NCBI GenBank assembly: GCA_036365455.1
Contig: JAWQUS010000020.1
Location: forward strand, 3,693,001 to 3,757,000
Length of the DNA stretch: 64,000 nt
Reading direction: 5' to 3'
Origin: Macrosoma leucophasiata
Taxonomy: Eukaryota; Arthropoda; Insecta; Lepidoptera; Hedylidae
The stretch's first letter is position 1. Every line of letters begins with the position of its first letter. Both the position numbers and the translations under genes were made by a program. Under the pieces are notes generated by a model. It was not told the DNA's origin. It made no database searches and saw nothing but the letters and a program-made list of their open reading frames with translations. Below are positions 10,991 to 20,704 of the stretch, one piece after another.

Positions 10991-11340
10991 AATTCATTTG
11001 CTAGTGAAGTTTTTCGGTTTCATAAAAATGTTACCAATTAATATTATTTTTCATTTAGTGAGCTCAATTTTGTAAAATTTATATAAATATAACGCCGTCA
11101 TTTGACTAACATTTTTCGGAATTAGCGATTAGTTCTCGGCAGAAATATGAAATGGTGGAGTTGTGAACGACCAAAGTTTCCGATAATTAGAAAATGTTGT
11201 TTTTGTGTGCCCATACGAAGAGGAGTCACCATTTTCGGATACGTAAATTTGGTAAGTTTATTTTAAATTAAAATCAGGTGCCAGGACTTAAACCTACGAT
11301 TTCTAGTTAAATACTCCATTCACTATAAGCTTATAAGCTA
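10991..11340. other. No gene seen
   Basis: AT-rich. Around 11281-11330 a weak tRNA-like B-box (minus strand) is too degenerate to call. Confidence 0.3.
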
Positions 11341-11342
11341 TG

Positions 11343-11402
11343 GAGTGACCCTATGGCGAGTGACTCTATGGCGAGTGACTCTATGGCGAGTGATTCTATG
11401 GC
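11343..11402. repeat. 15-bp tandem repeat, 4 copies
   Basis: Four head-to-tail copies of GAGTGACTCTATGGC (first with CCC, last with ATT variants), directly abutting the hairpin at 11410-11499, whose loop carries the same CTATGGC motif. Confidence 0.9.
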
Positions 11403-11409
11403 GTGAGAC

Positions 11410-11499
11410 CCGTTCAAGTAAACACCCCTGTTCTGCCACCAGACTCTATGGCACTATGGCGTGAGACTGGTGGCAGAATAGGGTTGTTTACTTGGACGG
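11410..11499. mobile_element. Hairpin / short foldback element
   Basis: Arms of about 33 bp (11410-11442 and 11467-11499: GTTCAAGTAAACACCCCTGT and the complement of ATAGGGTTGTTTACTTGGAC) with a few mismatches and a 24-base loop. With the adjacent tandem repeat it looks like a degenerate foldback element. Confidence 0.75.
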
Positions 11500-11835
11500 T
11501 TCCACTAACGTCCGCCTACACCTCAGGTTATTACCAGCCTATTTCTCAATATATTTTTTTCATTTTCTAAGTAATAACATGTATCGTATGTCGCTGGCTG
11601 GCTGTAACGTGAATGAATCATTCCAATTTTAGAAATTGGAAATGACTACATTTACTTTGTTTGTTTTTAAGTGACGATTTCAGAATGAAGTTTGGTTTCC
11701 AAGTTTCGTTATGTATGCCCAAGAATAGTTGGAATAAAATTATATTCTATTGCTAGAAACGCTATATATCATTAAAAAATGTGCCCTGAGTACACGGAAC
11801 AACAAAACATGAGTACATTAACCAAAAATATGAGA
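11500..11835. other. No gene seen
   Basis: AT-rich, no recognised feature. Confidence 0.35.
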
Positions 11836-11837
11836 GT

Positions 11838-12104
11838 TTTGGTAGAACTCTAGTGACAGAGCTCGCGGGCGTAGTCACCACCGCATCACCTTTAAATACC
11901 TGCCGCTAAACGGTAGTGTTCAGCACTATCGCGTTCCGGTCAGGTGGTAATGTACGGCTCTGTAATTTCCGGCACAGAGGCATGACACCTTAGGCCTCAG
12001 GAGTAGTAACGCATCTGCATTTTGACCTTGGTCTTTCTGTATAGGCTGCAGTCACCACTTAACATCAATGTAAACTGCATGCTTGTTTCCCACTTCCATA
12101 AATA
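11838..12104 (+). repeat. 290-bp GAGCTC-family repeat
   Basis: Near full-length: TTGGTAGAACTCTAGTGACA to CTTGTTTCCCACTTCCATAA. Confidence 0.8.
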
Positions 12105-12116
12105 TTAAAATAAGTT

Positions 12117-12370
12117 AGGCACCACGTAGCACACTACCGCATTACCTAATATACTTACCGCTAAATGCTAATTTCAGTGCTATCATGTTACGGTCAGGTG
12201 GTAATGTACGGTCCTTTAATTTGCGGCACAGAGGCGTAACATCTTCAGCCTCAGGAGTGGTAACGCATCTACATTGAAATCTTTGGTTTCATATAGATGT
12301 TTATAGGCCACAGTATTACATATAATCAATGTAAGTTGTAAGCTTGTTTGCCACTGCATAACATAAAAAA
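12117..12370 (+). repeat. 290-bp GAGCTC-family repeat
   Basis: A second, more divergent copy directly following the first (ACCTAATATACTTACCGC ... TGCATAACATAAAAAAAC), missing the palindromic 5' end. Confidence 0.75.
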
Positions 12371-13149
12371 ACAACGCCTGAGTAAAGCTCAACAAGTTAA
12401 GTTCAAAGTGGAATAGTATTAATTTTTTTGTAGGCGCTCATTTATTTATTGACGTTCTACAGATAAATACGGACACATTTGGATGGAAAGCATGACAGGC
12501 TCATTTTTATAAATTCCAGACTGTGCAGGAACAACAGTCACTTATTAGATAAAAATATAATATATAATTAATTAAGAAAAAACTCAAAAGTCACTTAAAT
12601 CTAAGTGGGACTTAAACATCTTCTGTCTTTATAAAACACGTTCAAACGATAGCGATGGCGCACATTTGAGAGTTGCTTTAAATTGAGTGACGTTTGAGTA
12701 TTCGGCCATTAGAAACTGATTTTGCATGCCATAGAACACAATACTTAAGATTAGGTACAGTCCGACTAACGTCGGGTCTCAATATTCGATTTCAATACGT
12801 TTATAACGACCTTCGATTGATCCTTCGATCCATTTGTCCAGTGGCGTAGCTATGAGAAGGTGGCCCGTCCCGGCTGGCACCTGTTTGGGGGTGACACCCT
12901 CTACTGTGATAATCTATCATTAAATGACCAAAATAATTGGTTAATGGCTTTAGACGTACCTACTCGTACAAACGCAAAAAAATGGGGAGTCATTTATTTT
13001 TTTATACTTGCGACCAAATTTTGATTGGCAACCTAGTGGATATACCTATATTCTCTAGAACATAAATATGCATAAAAATTAGGTTTGCAGCATACCTGGA
13101 TGAACGAAATGATTCTGCGGTGGAATCCTAACCCTCAATCAATCTTCAG
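12371..13149. other. No exon seen upstream of gene A exon
   Basis: AT-rich non-coding DNA. Scanned for the expected preceding gene A exon (one encoding a CC-x-C-FPLR-like motif and ending before a phase-0 GT). None found. Confidence 0.4.
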
Positions 13150-13320
13150 ATTCTTTCGCTGCTATCATACCCCTTGCTGATATTCCTGCTGGTGGAACAC
13201 GTCGCCACTGAGAAGGAGGAGCAGCACCATGTGGATCCGCTGGTCCATCTGCCACTCACCATCGTCTTTGTCACCGTGGATGTCGCCATGACCATCGTTT
13301 TGCTGATCGGAGCTCATAAA
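13150..13320 (+). CDS. Gene A exon (TM1 end, loop, TM2)
   Basis: 57 codons between ...CTTCAG and GTAAGAAAAG. Encodes LSYPLLIFLLVEHVATEKEE ... VDVAMTIVLLIGAHK. Phase 0 at both ends, like gene B exon 3. No in-frame ATG opens it, so it is an internal exon. Confidence 0.85.
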
Positions 13321-16300
13321 GTAAGAAAAGTACAGACAGCTTGTATGAATTTCCTTTTCAAAATCATATAGGCAAAAACCAGCCAAGTACATGTTAGGCC
13401 TCGTACAATTAAGTGTGTAAACATACTATGCCGAAGCTACGTGGAAGTTTGGCACTATTACGCCTGCAATGCTATTTGAATTACTGACGACACAGTATAT
13501 CGAAGTTACGCTGCGTTATAGCGTACAGCGTAACTTCGGTCGGGCGTACGACCGAAGTTCGGTTCGATTGCTGAATTCACACACTATGCCGACACACACC
13601 ACACTGAACTGAAGTTATCCCGCGTAAGTTCGGCACTTATAGTGTGCCATATCAGCCGAATACGTCGGAACGTAAAATCAGCCACCGAACTTCCGTCGCG
13701 TAGCTTCGGCATAGTGTGTTTACACCACGTTTATACACTATGGCCTTACAGATATTTGCTTCGGGTTTGGGTATTTGTGTATGTGTTGTGCGTTTACAAC
13801 GACACAGGTTTATACCAAGTGTGGGGGTGTGAGTGTAAGGGCTGTAACTCACTCGGACGCCATGGCGACGTCACCGGCTACGTATCCGAGCAGTTAGTAT
13901 TATGTGGAGCCGTCACCACAAGGTGGGCAGGTGAGTTAGGTATCATGTATTACCTTACTAGCATTTTAAATACGCAGCCGGTGCCGTTGCCATGGCATCT
14001 TGGTGAGGTAGAACCATCGACTATGGAACCAAAGGAAGGCTGATTGGTCTGTGGGTAGAACCCTAAGCGTATTTTTTTATTTTAAAAGTTGGCCGCCTAT
14101 TAGTCGTAGGCAATATTTTTATTTTTCGCAGTATGTAACACAAGGGAGTAAATTTTAGAAATAGTATTACTCGTAAAGTTGTAGAGCATAAAGCTGTGAT
14201 AGTATATATTATTATTAATGTCATTTTAGAGGTTGATATTTAGATGGCTGTTTTTCCGCTGCAGAACGATTTGCTTTTGGTTTTACTATCGAATATGCAA
14301 TAAATAAATTTAATCTCGAAAGCGTGAGAAATTGTAATAACTTAATAAGTGATTCACTAAAGGTAACATATGTATGTAGGTACTACTAGGTGATTAATAA
14401 TAATTACCGACGGACATGGAAATATTATAAGAGTTCCTTGTATACAAAGAACCTCTAAAAATCGCACTGGTTTAATCGCAGTGCGGCTTCAGCCTAATAC
14501 AGATAAGAACTTTATACAGAAAATGTAGGTATATTGTTATTAATGTATAGATTGTTGTGTATTACAAGTACTGTGAGTTTGATGGATAAACATCCTTTAT
14601 CATTTCTGATATTGAGGCCATCCGCATCCGGACGAGATACTATTGTTAAGTATTTCGATGTTAGGTTACTTACAGACTAGCGGCACATTGTTGAAGCAGT
14701 CGCAACTGTCGACGACAACGTCGACAAGTGTCGTTCGTGTTTTTTTAAAATGTATTTATCGCATATACCAGCAGTCTCCTAAAAAACAAGTGTTTTATGA
14801 CCTTGCTACTCGTATTATGGGTCTATCATATAAAATACTAGCTGTTGCCCGCGGCGCTTTTCGCGTTACCTGTGGAAACTCATCAAATCATCCCATAGCA
14901 TCCCACAGGAACATTTTTTCGGGATAAAAACTATCCTATATATTAATCCAAGTTACCCTCTCTGTGGGTGAGGAGGAGGGGGCCTAAAAATGAACTGTAT
15001 GCTTGTTATCCATAAAAAATCTTTTTGTTTTAGAAAAAGAAGTTGTTACTGAAGATATACTTCTACTTCGGCTCCGTGTTCCAAGTGCTGACGCTTTGTA
15101 TGGATCTGTTGTACTTCGATTACCGCGAGTACGCCGAAAATACTATATATTTTATATGTTTAAGTAAGTTTACATGCACTACAACATCTTACACATAAAG
15201 ATACAGCGTTAAATGTTTTTTTTATTTTTTTTTGGTCGGGCTTTTTGTAGGCGTCCTGTCTTGAGACGGCACTAGTCTACTTCACCGGGCAATCGGCGAG
15301 CGCAGAAGGCGCTCCAGCCTAAGCAAAAAAGTTAGCGCAACTGCCTAAGGGTGCGGGTCCGTGCCTCGACTTAGGACGTTGCGGAGAGACATATGCGATT
15401 ATGGGCGCTGCAACTTTCGTTCTACTCCATTCGGTTGGCGATAACCGGAATATAGATTTTTTTTTTATGTAAAGGAAGTGTTAAACAAGTATGCAGTTCA
15501 CATTGATGTTAAGTGATGTCTGCAGCCTATAGGCACCTACACAAAGACCAAGGTCAAAATGCAGATGCGTAACCACTCCTGAGGTCTAAGGTGTTATGTC
15601 TCTGTGCCGGAAATTACAGGGCCGTACATTACCACCTGGCCGGAACACGGTAGTGCTGAACGCTACCATTTAGCGGCAAGTATATTAGGTAATGCGGTGG
15701 TGCCTACGCCCGCGAGCTCCGTCACTGGAGCTCTACCACCAGTAAGAAATTGAAAGTAGCGTATCACCTCTTGCAGGCAGCCTCTCTACATCAAACACAA
15801 CAACATTTGTTCTACGGATTTTTAAAAATAATGCAAGATTTTTTTAGTTAATAGTTTTTAAAATTATAGTTTTTCTTTACCTACAAAATTATTATTTTAC
15901 CTCTGAACTGACATTTACTCTTAGCGAAGATACCTTTGCCACGCACCCTACCTAGGCAAATTGCATATTGCCTCTGTACTTACCGTACATACTCACCCCC
16001 TTATTCATAAACGTATTTTAGCTAAAGTGTTGCTAATCTCTCCTTTGACTTCTATCTTGCACATTTGACAACCCAACAGACAAAGACAAAGCATTCTATA
16101 GCTAAAACGTAACTGGCTAAACAGCAAACTCCACTTTTATCAATTTTTATTTAGTTCGACTATGATTCACCGCTTGATTCACAAAATTTATAATTCCATA
16201 ATTATCAAATTCCTTTGAGTAAAACGCAATTGAGAACCAGCAATCTCCGCTTGAGTTGAATCGTTGCGATTTTGAAAGCTTACTCCACCAACAATACACA

Positions 16301-16511
16301 AATAGTCCTAAACAAAGCCAAATAAATAGGCAAATATAAAAAGACTAGCCTCTCTCTGCTCTAGAGTTGTACCAACAGTAATCAAACCTTCTTTGTTTCA
16401 GGCTTGAATATATACGTGTTATTCCTCGTATATAACACTATACACATAATTGAAGAAAGTTCGGAGGTGCAGTATATAGCTTACAACGAAAATCACCAGC
16501 ATCCCCAATAA
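13150..16511 (+). CDS. Gene A: four-TM protein paralogue, 3' part (3 exons)
   Basis: Join 13150-13320, 15034-15163, 16402-16511 (411 nt, 136 residues plus stop; the N-terminus is missing). All junctions have AG acceptors and GTAAG donors, and the frame is continuous: phase 0, then phase 1. The product is mostly hydrophobic: the end of TM1 with a short charged loop (EHVATEKEEQHHVD), TM2 (LPLTIVFVTVDVAMTIVLLI), TM3 (KIYFYFGSVFQVLTLCMDLL), TM4 (LNIYVLFLVYNTIHII), and a short polar C-tail ending NENHQHPQ. It aligns exon by exon with gene B, and the middle exon is 130 nt in both. By comparison two upstream exons are missing; they may precede the window or be unrecognised in 1-13149. A membrane role is inferred; substrate and partners are unknown. 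Confidence 0.85.
13414..13726. mobile_element. Foldback-like MITE, ~313 bp, in gene A intron
   Basis: Terminal inverted repeats: TGTGTAAACATACTATGCCG AAGCTACG at the left, and the complement of CGTAGCTTCGGCATAGTGTG TTTACAC at the right. The interior repeats the same CGAAGTT/AACTTCGG theme several times in both orientations (e.g. GTAACTTCGGTCGGGCGTAC GACCGAAGTTCGG), so it can fold extensively. No coding potential. Confidence 0.8.
13735..13850 (+). repeat. tRNA-headed SINE (type 2), body fragment
   Basis: ACAGATATTTGCTTCGGGTT ... GTGTATGTGTTGTGCGTTTA ... GACACAGGTTTATACC matches the body of the SINE at 53641-53850. The tRNA-like head is missing. Confidence 0.7.
13851..14834. other. Gene A intron, no further exon
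   Basis: Positions 13851-14040 are relatively GC-rich and open on the plus strand but have no acceptor and no similarity to gene B, so I do not call an exon. The rest is AT-rich. Confidence 0.35.
14835..14955 (+). repeat. Lepidopteran 'ACTAGCTGTTGCCCGC' repeat fragment
   Basis: Starts ATACTAGCTGTTGCCCGCGG. The same start occurs at 44328 and a close variant at 41673. Known as a frequent motif at the edge of lepidopteran interspersed repeats; the class is not assigned here. Confidence 0.6.
15034..15163 (+). CDS. Gene A exon (TM3, start of TM4)
   Basis: 130 nt between TTTTGTTTTAG and GTAAGTTTAC. Encodes KKKLLLKIYFYFGSVFQVLT ... ENTIYFICL plus one base (phase 1). Same length and phase as gene B exon 4 and the same opening pattern (K-x-x-L-L-x-KIY-x-YF). 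Confidence 0.9.
15215..15465. repeat. GC-rich block flanked by T runs, probable retroposed insert
   Basis: A GC-rich island (GGCACTAGTCTACTTCACCG, GGCGCTCCAGCCTAAGC) lies between T-rich runs inside the gene A intron. It has no long open frame. Likely an old SINE/LINE piece in reverse orientation, not recognised. Confidence 0.35.
15466..15744 (-). repeat. 290-bp GAGCTC-family repeat
   Basis: Full-length reverse copy from T-run/ATGTAAAGGAAGTG to GAGCTCCGTCACTGGAGCTC TACCACCAGTAA, one of the best preserved in the window. Confidence 0.85.
15754..15990. repeat. One end of the AGCGCATCACC inverted-repeat element
   Basis: GTAGCGTATCACCTCTTGCA GGCAGCCTCTCTACATCAAA matches the termini of the element at 18637-19178, and the following AT-rich stretch resembles its interior. 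The right end is missing. Confidence 0.6.
15991..16401. other. Gene A last intron
   Basis: No recognised feature; ends in TTCTTTGTTTCAG, a good acceptor. Confidence 0.4.
16402..16511 (+). CDS. Gene A last exon (TM4 and C-tail)
   Basis: Completes the split codon A|GC, then LNIYVLFLVYNTIHIIEESS EVQYIAYNENHQHPQ and TAA (16509-16511). AATAAA overlaps the stop and ATTAAA follows at 16531, either of which could serve polyadenylation. Confidence 0.85.
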
Positions 16512-16637
16512 AAATCAAGCTTCTCTACAAATTAAACAGTACGTAATTATTTATCATTGGACTAGCTATGCCCAAAACCTCGTCCGCGTAGAATTAAACA
16601 AAATTGTATTTCAGTATCTACGCGGATAAAGTCGGGG

Positions 16638-16911
16638 TTTATGTAATGGAAGTGGCAAACCAGCATGCAGTTCACATTGATGTTAAGTGATTACTACAGC
16701 CTATAGACACTTACAAAAAGACCAAAGTCAAAATGCAGGTGCGTTACCACTCCTGAGGCCTAAGGTGTTATGCCTCTGTGCCGGAAATTACAGCGCCGTA
16801 CATTACCACCTGACCGGAACACGAAGTGCTGAACTCTACCATTTAGCGGCAAGTATATTAGGTAATGCGGGTACGCCTACGCCCGCGAGCTCCGTGACTG
16901 CAGCTCTATGA
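16638..16911 (-). repeat. 290-bp GAGCTC-family repeat
   Basis: Reverse copy from TTTATGTAATGGAAGTGGCA to GCGAGCTCCGTGACTGCAGC TC; lies just downstream of gene A. Confidence 0.85.
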
Positions 16912-17044
16912 GAATATAATTCATAAATTTAAGTTACTCCTTATTACCTATAAGAGCTATCTGCTAGTGAAAGTCCCGTCGATATCGGTAAAGCTGTTCC
17001 CGAGATTAGCCGGAACACATAATAGGTATGTATTTAGTAAAAAA

Positions 17045-17345
17045 AAGGCATGAAGTGCGCATATGGGCACGGTTGGGTGTGTGATGGGTGACCGCTAGTG
17101 ATAAATTAAAATGCGCGTTTCCGTGCTTCGGAGGGCACGCTAAGCCGTCGGTCCCGGTTGCTTTTGGTAGACAGCAGTTGTTAAACCTTGTCGGAGGCCC
17201 TATGGGCGGTTTGAAAATATCCGTCAGCGGGTTCGCCGCTAACCCCTATCTCCACCAACCCGCATTGGACCAGCGTGGTGGAGTATAAGCTCCAGGCCTC
17301 CCCCCAAAAACGGAAGAGACTCGCCCAGCAGTGGGCCGTGTTTCA
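17045..17345 (+). repeat. 5S rRNA-derived SINE, copy 2 (5'-truncated)
   Basis: Begins within the 5S-like head (GTGTGATGGGTGACCGCTAG), then the body (ATGCGCGTTTCCGTGCTTCG GAGGGCACG, CTTGTCGGAGGCCCTATGGG) and the tail (GAGACTCGCCCAGCAGTGGG). Confidence 0.8.
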
Positions 17346-17534
17346 TATTCATTATTCATTCATTCACACTCTAATTTTATTTATATGTATAGTTGTACAG
17401 ATAATCCACAGTCGATCGAACAAGAAAGAACTTCTAACTCACTATTACACGAAAAGGCTTATTTTCTAATAAAGTTTTTTAGAAAATTCTTAGAAACTCA
17501 TTCGTAATTCTAAATAATGTGGAGGGTAAAGAAA

Positions 17535-17790
17535 GTTCCAGTGTAGGAGTTCGAGGGTGTAGACCAGTGATTCTCAAAGTGGTCCATATCGACGCCCCGG
17601 GGTCCATGGGACTCGATGGGGGTCTACGTAGGCTTTGGAAATATGGGAATCTGATATAAATGTACGATGGGGGTCTACAAGAAAAAATATTTTGGGAACC
17701 TCTGGTGTAGACTGATGCTGAAAGTGTGGTACCTAATCTATCTGCCCCCAAATGGTAATGCTCAGCACTATCGTGTGCCAGCCGTGGTAG
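17535..17790 (+). repeat. 290-bp GAGCTC-family repeat split by a hAT MITE
   Basis: AGTGTAGGAGTTCGAGGGTG upstream of the MITE and GTACCTAATCTATCTGCCCC CAAATGGTAATGCTCAGCAC downstream. Divergent copy of the family, truncated after ~17790. Confidence 0.6.
17565..17704. mobile_element. hAT-type MITE, 140 bp, perfect 8-bp TSD
   Basis: Ends CAGTGATTCTCAAAGTGG and TTTTGGGAACCTCTG, which are classic hAT terminal repeats. It is flanked by the identical 8-mer GTGTAGAC (17057+500 = 17557-17564 and 17705-17712). Inserted into a 290-bp-family copy. The interior repeats GGGGGTCTAC. No coding. Confidence 0.92.
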
Positions 17791-17935
17791 TATCGCGGGA
17801 TCTTAATTTTGTTTATCTTAATTTTTATCATACTGTCAGTACTTAGTGTAGCACACCCTGCCAGTTTAATTTTAAGAATTTCTTTAGATTTTTGGTTTGC
17901 CTGGAAGACATCGCTCTTTTACCACATATTACTTA

Positions 17936-18105
17936 AGTGTTTTGACGTGACAACGTCTTAAATTAGGTTGCGGCTCGGAGTCACTCATGAAAAAGTGTAA
18001 CGCCCGGTAACGTAACGATGAGTCACCGAACGAGAGAGAGGCCTGCCGGACCGGCGAATGCCTTTCTACCGAGAAAAAGACGTTGTCACGTAAAATCTTC
18101 GCCCG
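17936..18105. repeat. Inverted-repeat element, ~170 bp
   Basis: TTTTGACGTGACAACGTCTT AA at the left pairs with the complement of AAAGACGTTGTCACGTAAAA at the right. The interior (GGTTGCGGCTCGGAGTCACT, AACGCCCGGTAACGTAACGA) is GC-rich and looks like a conserved insect repeat. No gene; the 130-codon reverse frame over it is incidental. Confidence 0.6.
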
Positions 18106-18244
18106 TGAAACCGACTTTACAGGCAACCAGTTTTTTTTGTATACATGTTCTTTTGGTGTGCAATAAAGAGTAGGTATTTGTTGTTGTTGATCTTGCGTTA
18201 TTGTACTTACTTCTGCCGCCCCATTGTTTAGTGACCGGCTGCAA

Positions 18245-18410
18245 CCATCCACGATTCGCCGATCACGTCTTGGCCCTTTTAACAGGCGGCGAGCCTGCTG
18301 ACATCTACCACACACACACACATAACCACACCCAGATACCTGGATACTGGATACTGGGCAACTTCGAAAAAATGGAAAAATCCCAATAGAACCAGAGATA
18401 AATCATTCGA
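18245..18410 (-). repeat. tRNA-derived SINE fragment
   Basis: ATTCGCCGATCACGTCTTGG, AACAGGCGGCGAGCCTGCTG ACATCTACC and AAAAATGGAAAAATCCCAAT AGAACCAGAGATAA match the reverse complement of the SINE at 46632-46949. Contains a short CA microsatellite at 18309-18322. Confidence 0.75.
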
Positions 18411-18636
18411 ATACACTTATTCATTTCTCCCGTCTCCATAGGGTAAATACTAATAAGAAGTTATGAAGTATACTAGAACTATAAAATTATAACAATAATA
18501 TGTTCTAGCACTTTTCAATGGACGCGCATAACCTTGCAAAACGGAAAGACATCATACTGCATTACGGTCTGTTGCCTTTCATTATGAAGACACGTTTTTT
18601 GTTAAGCTCACTTTACACACATACAGGGTTAATTGA

Positions 18637-19178
18637 AATTAGCGCATCACCTTTTGCAGACAGCCTCTCTATTGGACTTACACGGCACGGTATTATAGGA
18701 CGATATACGACAGGGTACGATAGCAAGGGTCAGGGTAGTGTTATAACATTTAGGAAGTTAGGGCCCTAATTAGGGCGATCGGATAGGCCCGGTCAGCGTT
18801 GCCTACTACTACACTACAACTAACTACACATGTTTGTGTGAGTATGCCGTTTTGAACGTTTTGTACGCAGTTTCCATACTGTTCATATTTGTACTGTGAC
18901 TGGGTTAATTTGTTCTAAGACTTTTTAAATTATTAGTTTTTAAAATTCAAGTTTTCCGATGCAAAATTAATTTGTTGCCTCCGATCTGGCATTGACTCAG
19001 AATGTACGCACGTTGCCTATGAAAAAAATCGCCACGACGGCACGGAGGGACTGCTGGGTGACGCAACATTTTTTTGTTATTTTTTTGTGTTTTTTTATCA
19101 AGATTTGTATAGTCGTAGAACAAATGTTGTTGGGATTAATGTAGAGAAGCTTCCTGCTAGAGGTTATGCGTTAATTTA
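18637..19178. mobile_element. Inverted-repeat DNA element, ~540 bp
   Basis: The left end ATTAGCGCATCACCTTTTGC AGACAGCCTCTC pairs with the right end, whose complement starts AATTAACGCATAACCTCTAG CAGGAAGCTTCTC. Both ends also carry the ACAACATTTGTTCTACG theme or its surroundings. No coding potential. A partial second copy lies at 15754-15990. Confidence 0.7.
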
Positions 19179-19484
19179 AATTAATCCTGTACATATCCAA
19201 ATAATACAGACGATGCGAAATATAAATTAAGTGAACGCACTTAGTACGTGAATAGTGTGAATATATACTCACCATCAGAACATGTTAACAAGCATAACAC
19301 ATATGGCTGACGAACCTCAATCATTGTGAAGAGAAGTGAGCAACCCGTCAAACGACGCCACCAACGGCAGACATTAAAGCGAGCATGACTGTTACAGTTG
19401 CCGGTGACTAAGTAAACAAGGCATTGGAACCTGATTACTTTTTCCTGCCTATTACCAAGAGCAATCCATAATTTCATCTGAAAA
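19179..19484. other. No gene seen
   Basis: Non-coding; a 78-codon reverse frame has no recognisable domain. Confidence 0.3.
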
Positions 19485-19640
19485 AGATCGTCACAATGAA
19501 CGTTCCTGGGTCGCCCTCATTCAGCGATTGCCTTCAATCTTCACCAGGTCGTCGGTCCACCTCGTGGGGAGCCTACCTACGCTTCGTCATCCGATCGCCA
19601 CTCGAGAATTCTACTGCCCCAATTATCTTCCGTTCTTCGA
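19485..19640 (-). pseudogene. RTE-like LINE, 3' ORF fragment (part 2 of 2)
   Basis: The reverse strand matches the RTE-type C-terminus (GDRMTKRR, then a GSP..GPTTW-like decayed copy of [20 protein letters not shown] at 46240-46420). The element continues at 21603-21745; the hAT transposon at 19645-21601 separates the halves. Confidence 0.7.
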
Positions 19641-19781
19641 ATTAGGGTTGTTGAGGAAGTGATTATGAGGAAGAGGAGGAGGAAGAGGAATAGTGACGCG
19701 CAAATTTAGAGGATGTGGATGAGGAAGAGGACTTTTTAATGAGGAAGAGGATGCGGATGAGGAAGCGGAAGAGGAAGAACG

Positions 19782-20050
19782 TATGTAACTTCACGCCTGT
19801 AATCCCCAAAGGGGTAGGCAGTGGTAAATGCATGCATTCAAGCATACATGCAAACACCCACGACTCGCCGGTTACGTTTTCGCCCATGTAACAGGTGGCG
19901 AACCTGTTGCCATCTACGGGCACATTGCCAAACTCCGAGGTACCCTACTGGAAGACTTCCAGAAAATAGAAAAATCCCAATAGCACCAGAGTTATAGGAT
20001 TTTTAATCGTTATCTCTGATAGTCCCCGACACGGGAATCGAACCCAGGAC
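19782..20050 (-). repeat. tRNA-derived SINE, nearly full length
   Basis: CGTATGTAACTTCACGCCTG TAATCC at the left, CACCCACGACTCGCCGGTTA CG in the middle and CACGGGAATCGAACCCAGGA (B-box complement) at the right; reverse orientation relative to 46632-46949. The A-box end is lost. Confidence 0.85.
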
Positions 20051-20053
20051 CAA

Positions 20054-20370
20054 GAACCATGAATACGACACCCATGACGAAAAAGTTGTCAATTTCATGC
20101 AGCCGCCATCTTGGGTTTACATTTTGACACCACTAACGAATTAAACACCCTCAAGAACCATGAAAACGACACCCATGACGAAAAAGTAGTCAACTCCATG
20201 CAGCCGCCATCTTGAATTCACATTTTGACACCACTATCGGATTCAACACCCTCATGAACCATGAAAACGACACCCATGACGAAAAAGTTGACAACTTCAT
20301 GCAGCCGCCATCTTGGATCTATATTTTGACACCACTATCGAATACAACACCCTCAAGAACCATGAAAAAA
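20054..20370. repeat. 101-bp tandem repeat, ~3.2 copies
   Basis: Units begin GAACCATGAAAACGACACCC ATGACGAAAAAG at 20054, 20155, 20256 and 20357. Each contains CATGCAGCCGCCATCTTG and ATTTTGACACCACTA. Period 101 throughout, with several substitutions between units. Inside the degenerate hAT element. Confidence 0.92.
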
Positions 20371-20508
20371 TTTACAAATTGAAAAATTGTCACCTAAGTC
20401 AATTTTCGACTATTGGTACTAACGTCCGATGCGAAATGCGAATAAATCATTGCAGTATAACTATGAAGGGGGCAAATGAAACTAACGACCACCGGGGTGC
20501 CGGTCTCA

Positions 20509-20665
20509 GAGGAGGCCGATGAGAATAAACGGGCTTAACGTGCTCTCAGAAGCACGGAAACGCGCATTTTAATTTGCCACTAGTGGTCACTCGTCACATA
20601 CCCGACCGCACCCATATCGCTTAATCGACTAAATATCTTGCGTTCTACACCAGCCGCGAGGCCTT
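20509..20665 (-). repeat. 5S rRNA-derived SINE, head and partial body
   Basis: GCTTAACGTGCTCTCAGAAG CACGGAAACGCGCATTTTAA TTTGCC, then GTGGTCACTCGTCACATACC CGACCGC and CTACACCAGCCGCGAGGCC: the complement of the head region of the full copy at 62868-63228. Confidence 0.75.
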
Positions 20666-20704
20666 GCGCGCTTCAGAAAGATGAAAAAAGGATGATACGA
20701 AATT

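Noticed and set aside
13642..14043. 133-codon frame in the gene A intron
   Set aside because: It spans a MITE end and a SINE body; no acceptor, and no counterpart in gene B.
17929..18321. 130-codon reverse frame
   Set aside because: Runs through an inverted-repeat element and a SINE fragment; no protein family resemblance.
20054..20370. CRISPR-like array
   Set aside because: Head-to-tail 101-bp minisatellite without short repeats and unique spacers; eukaryotic context.
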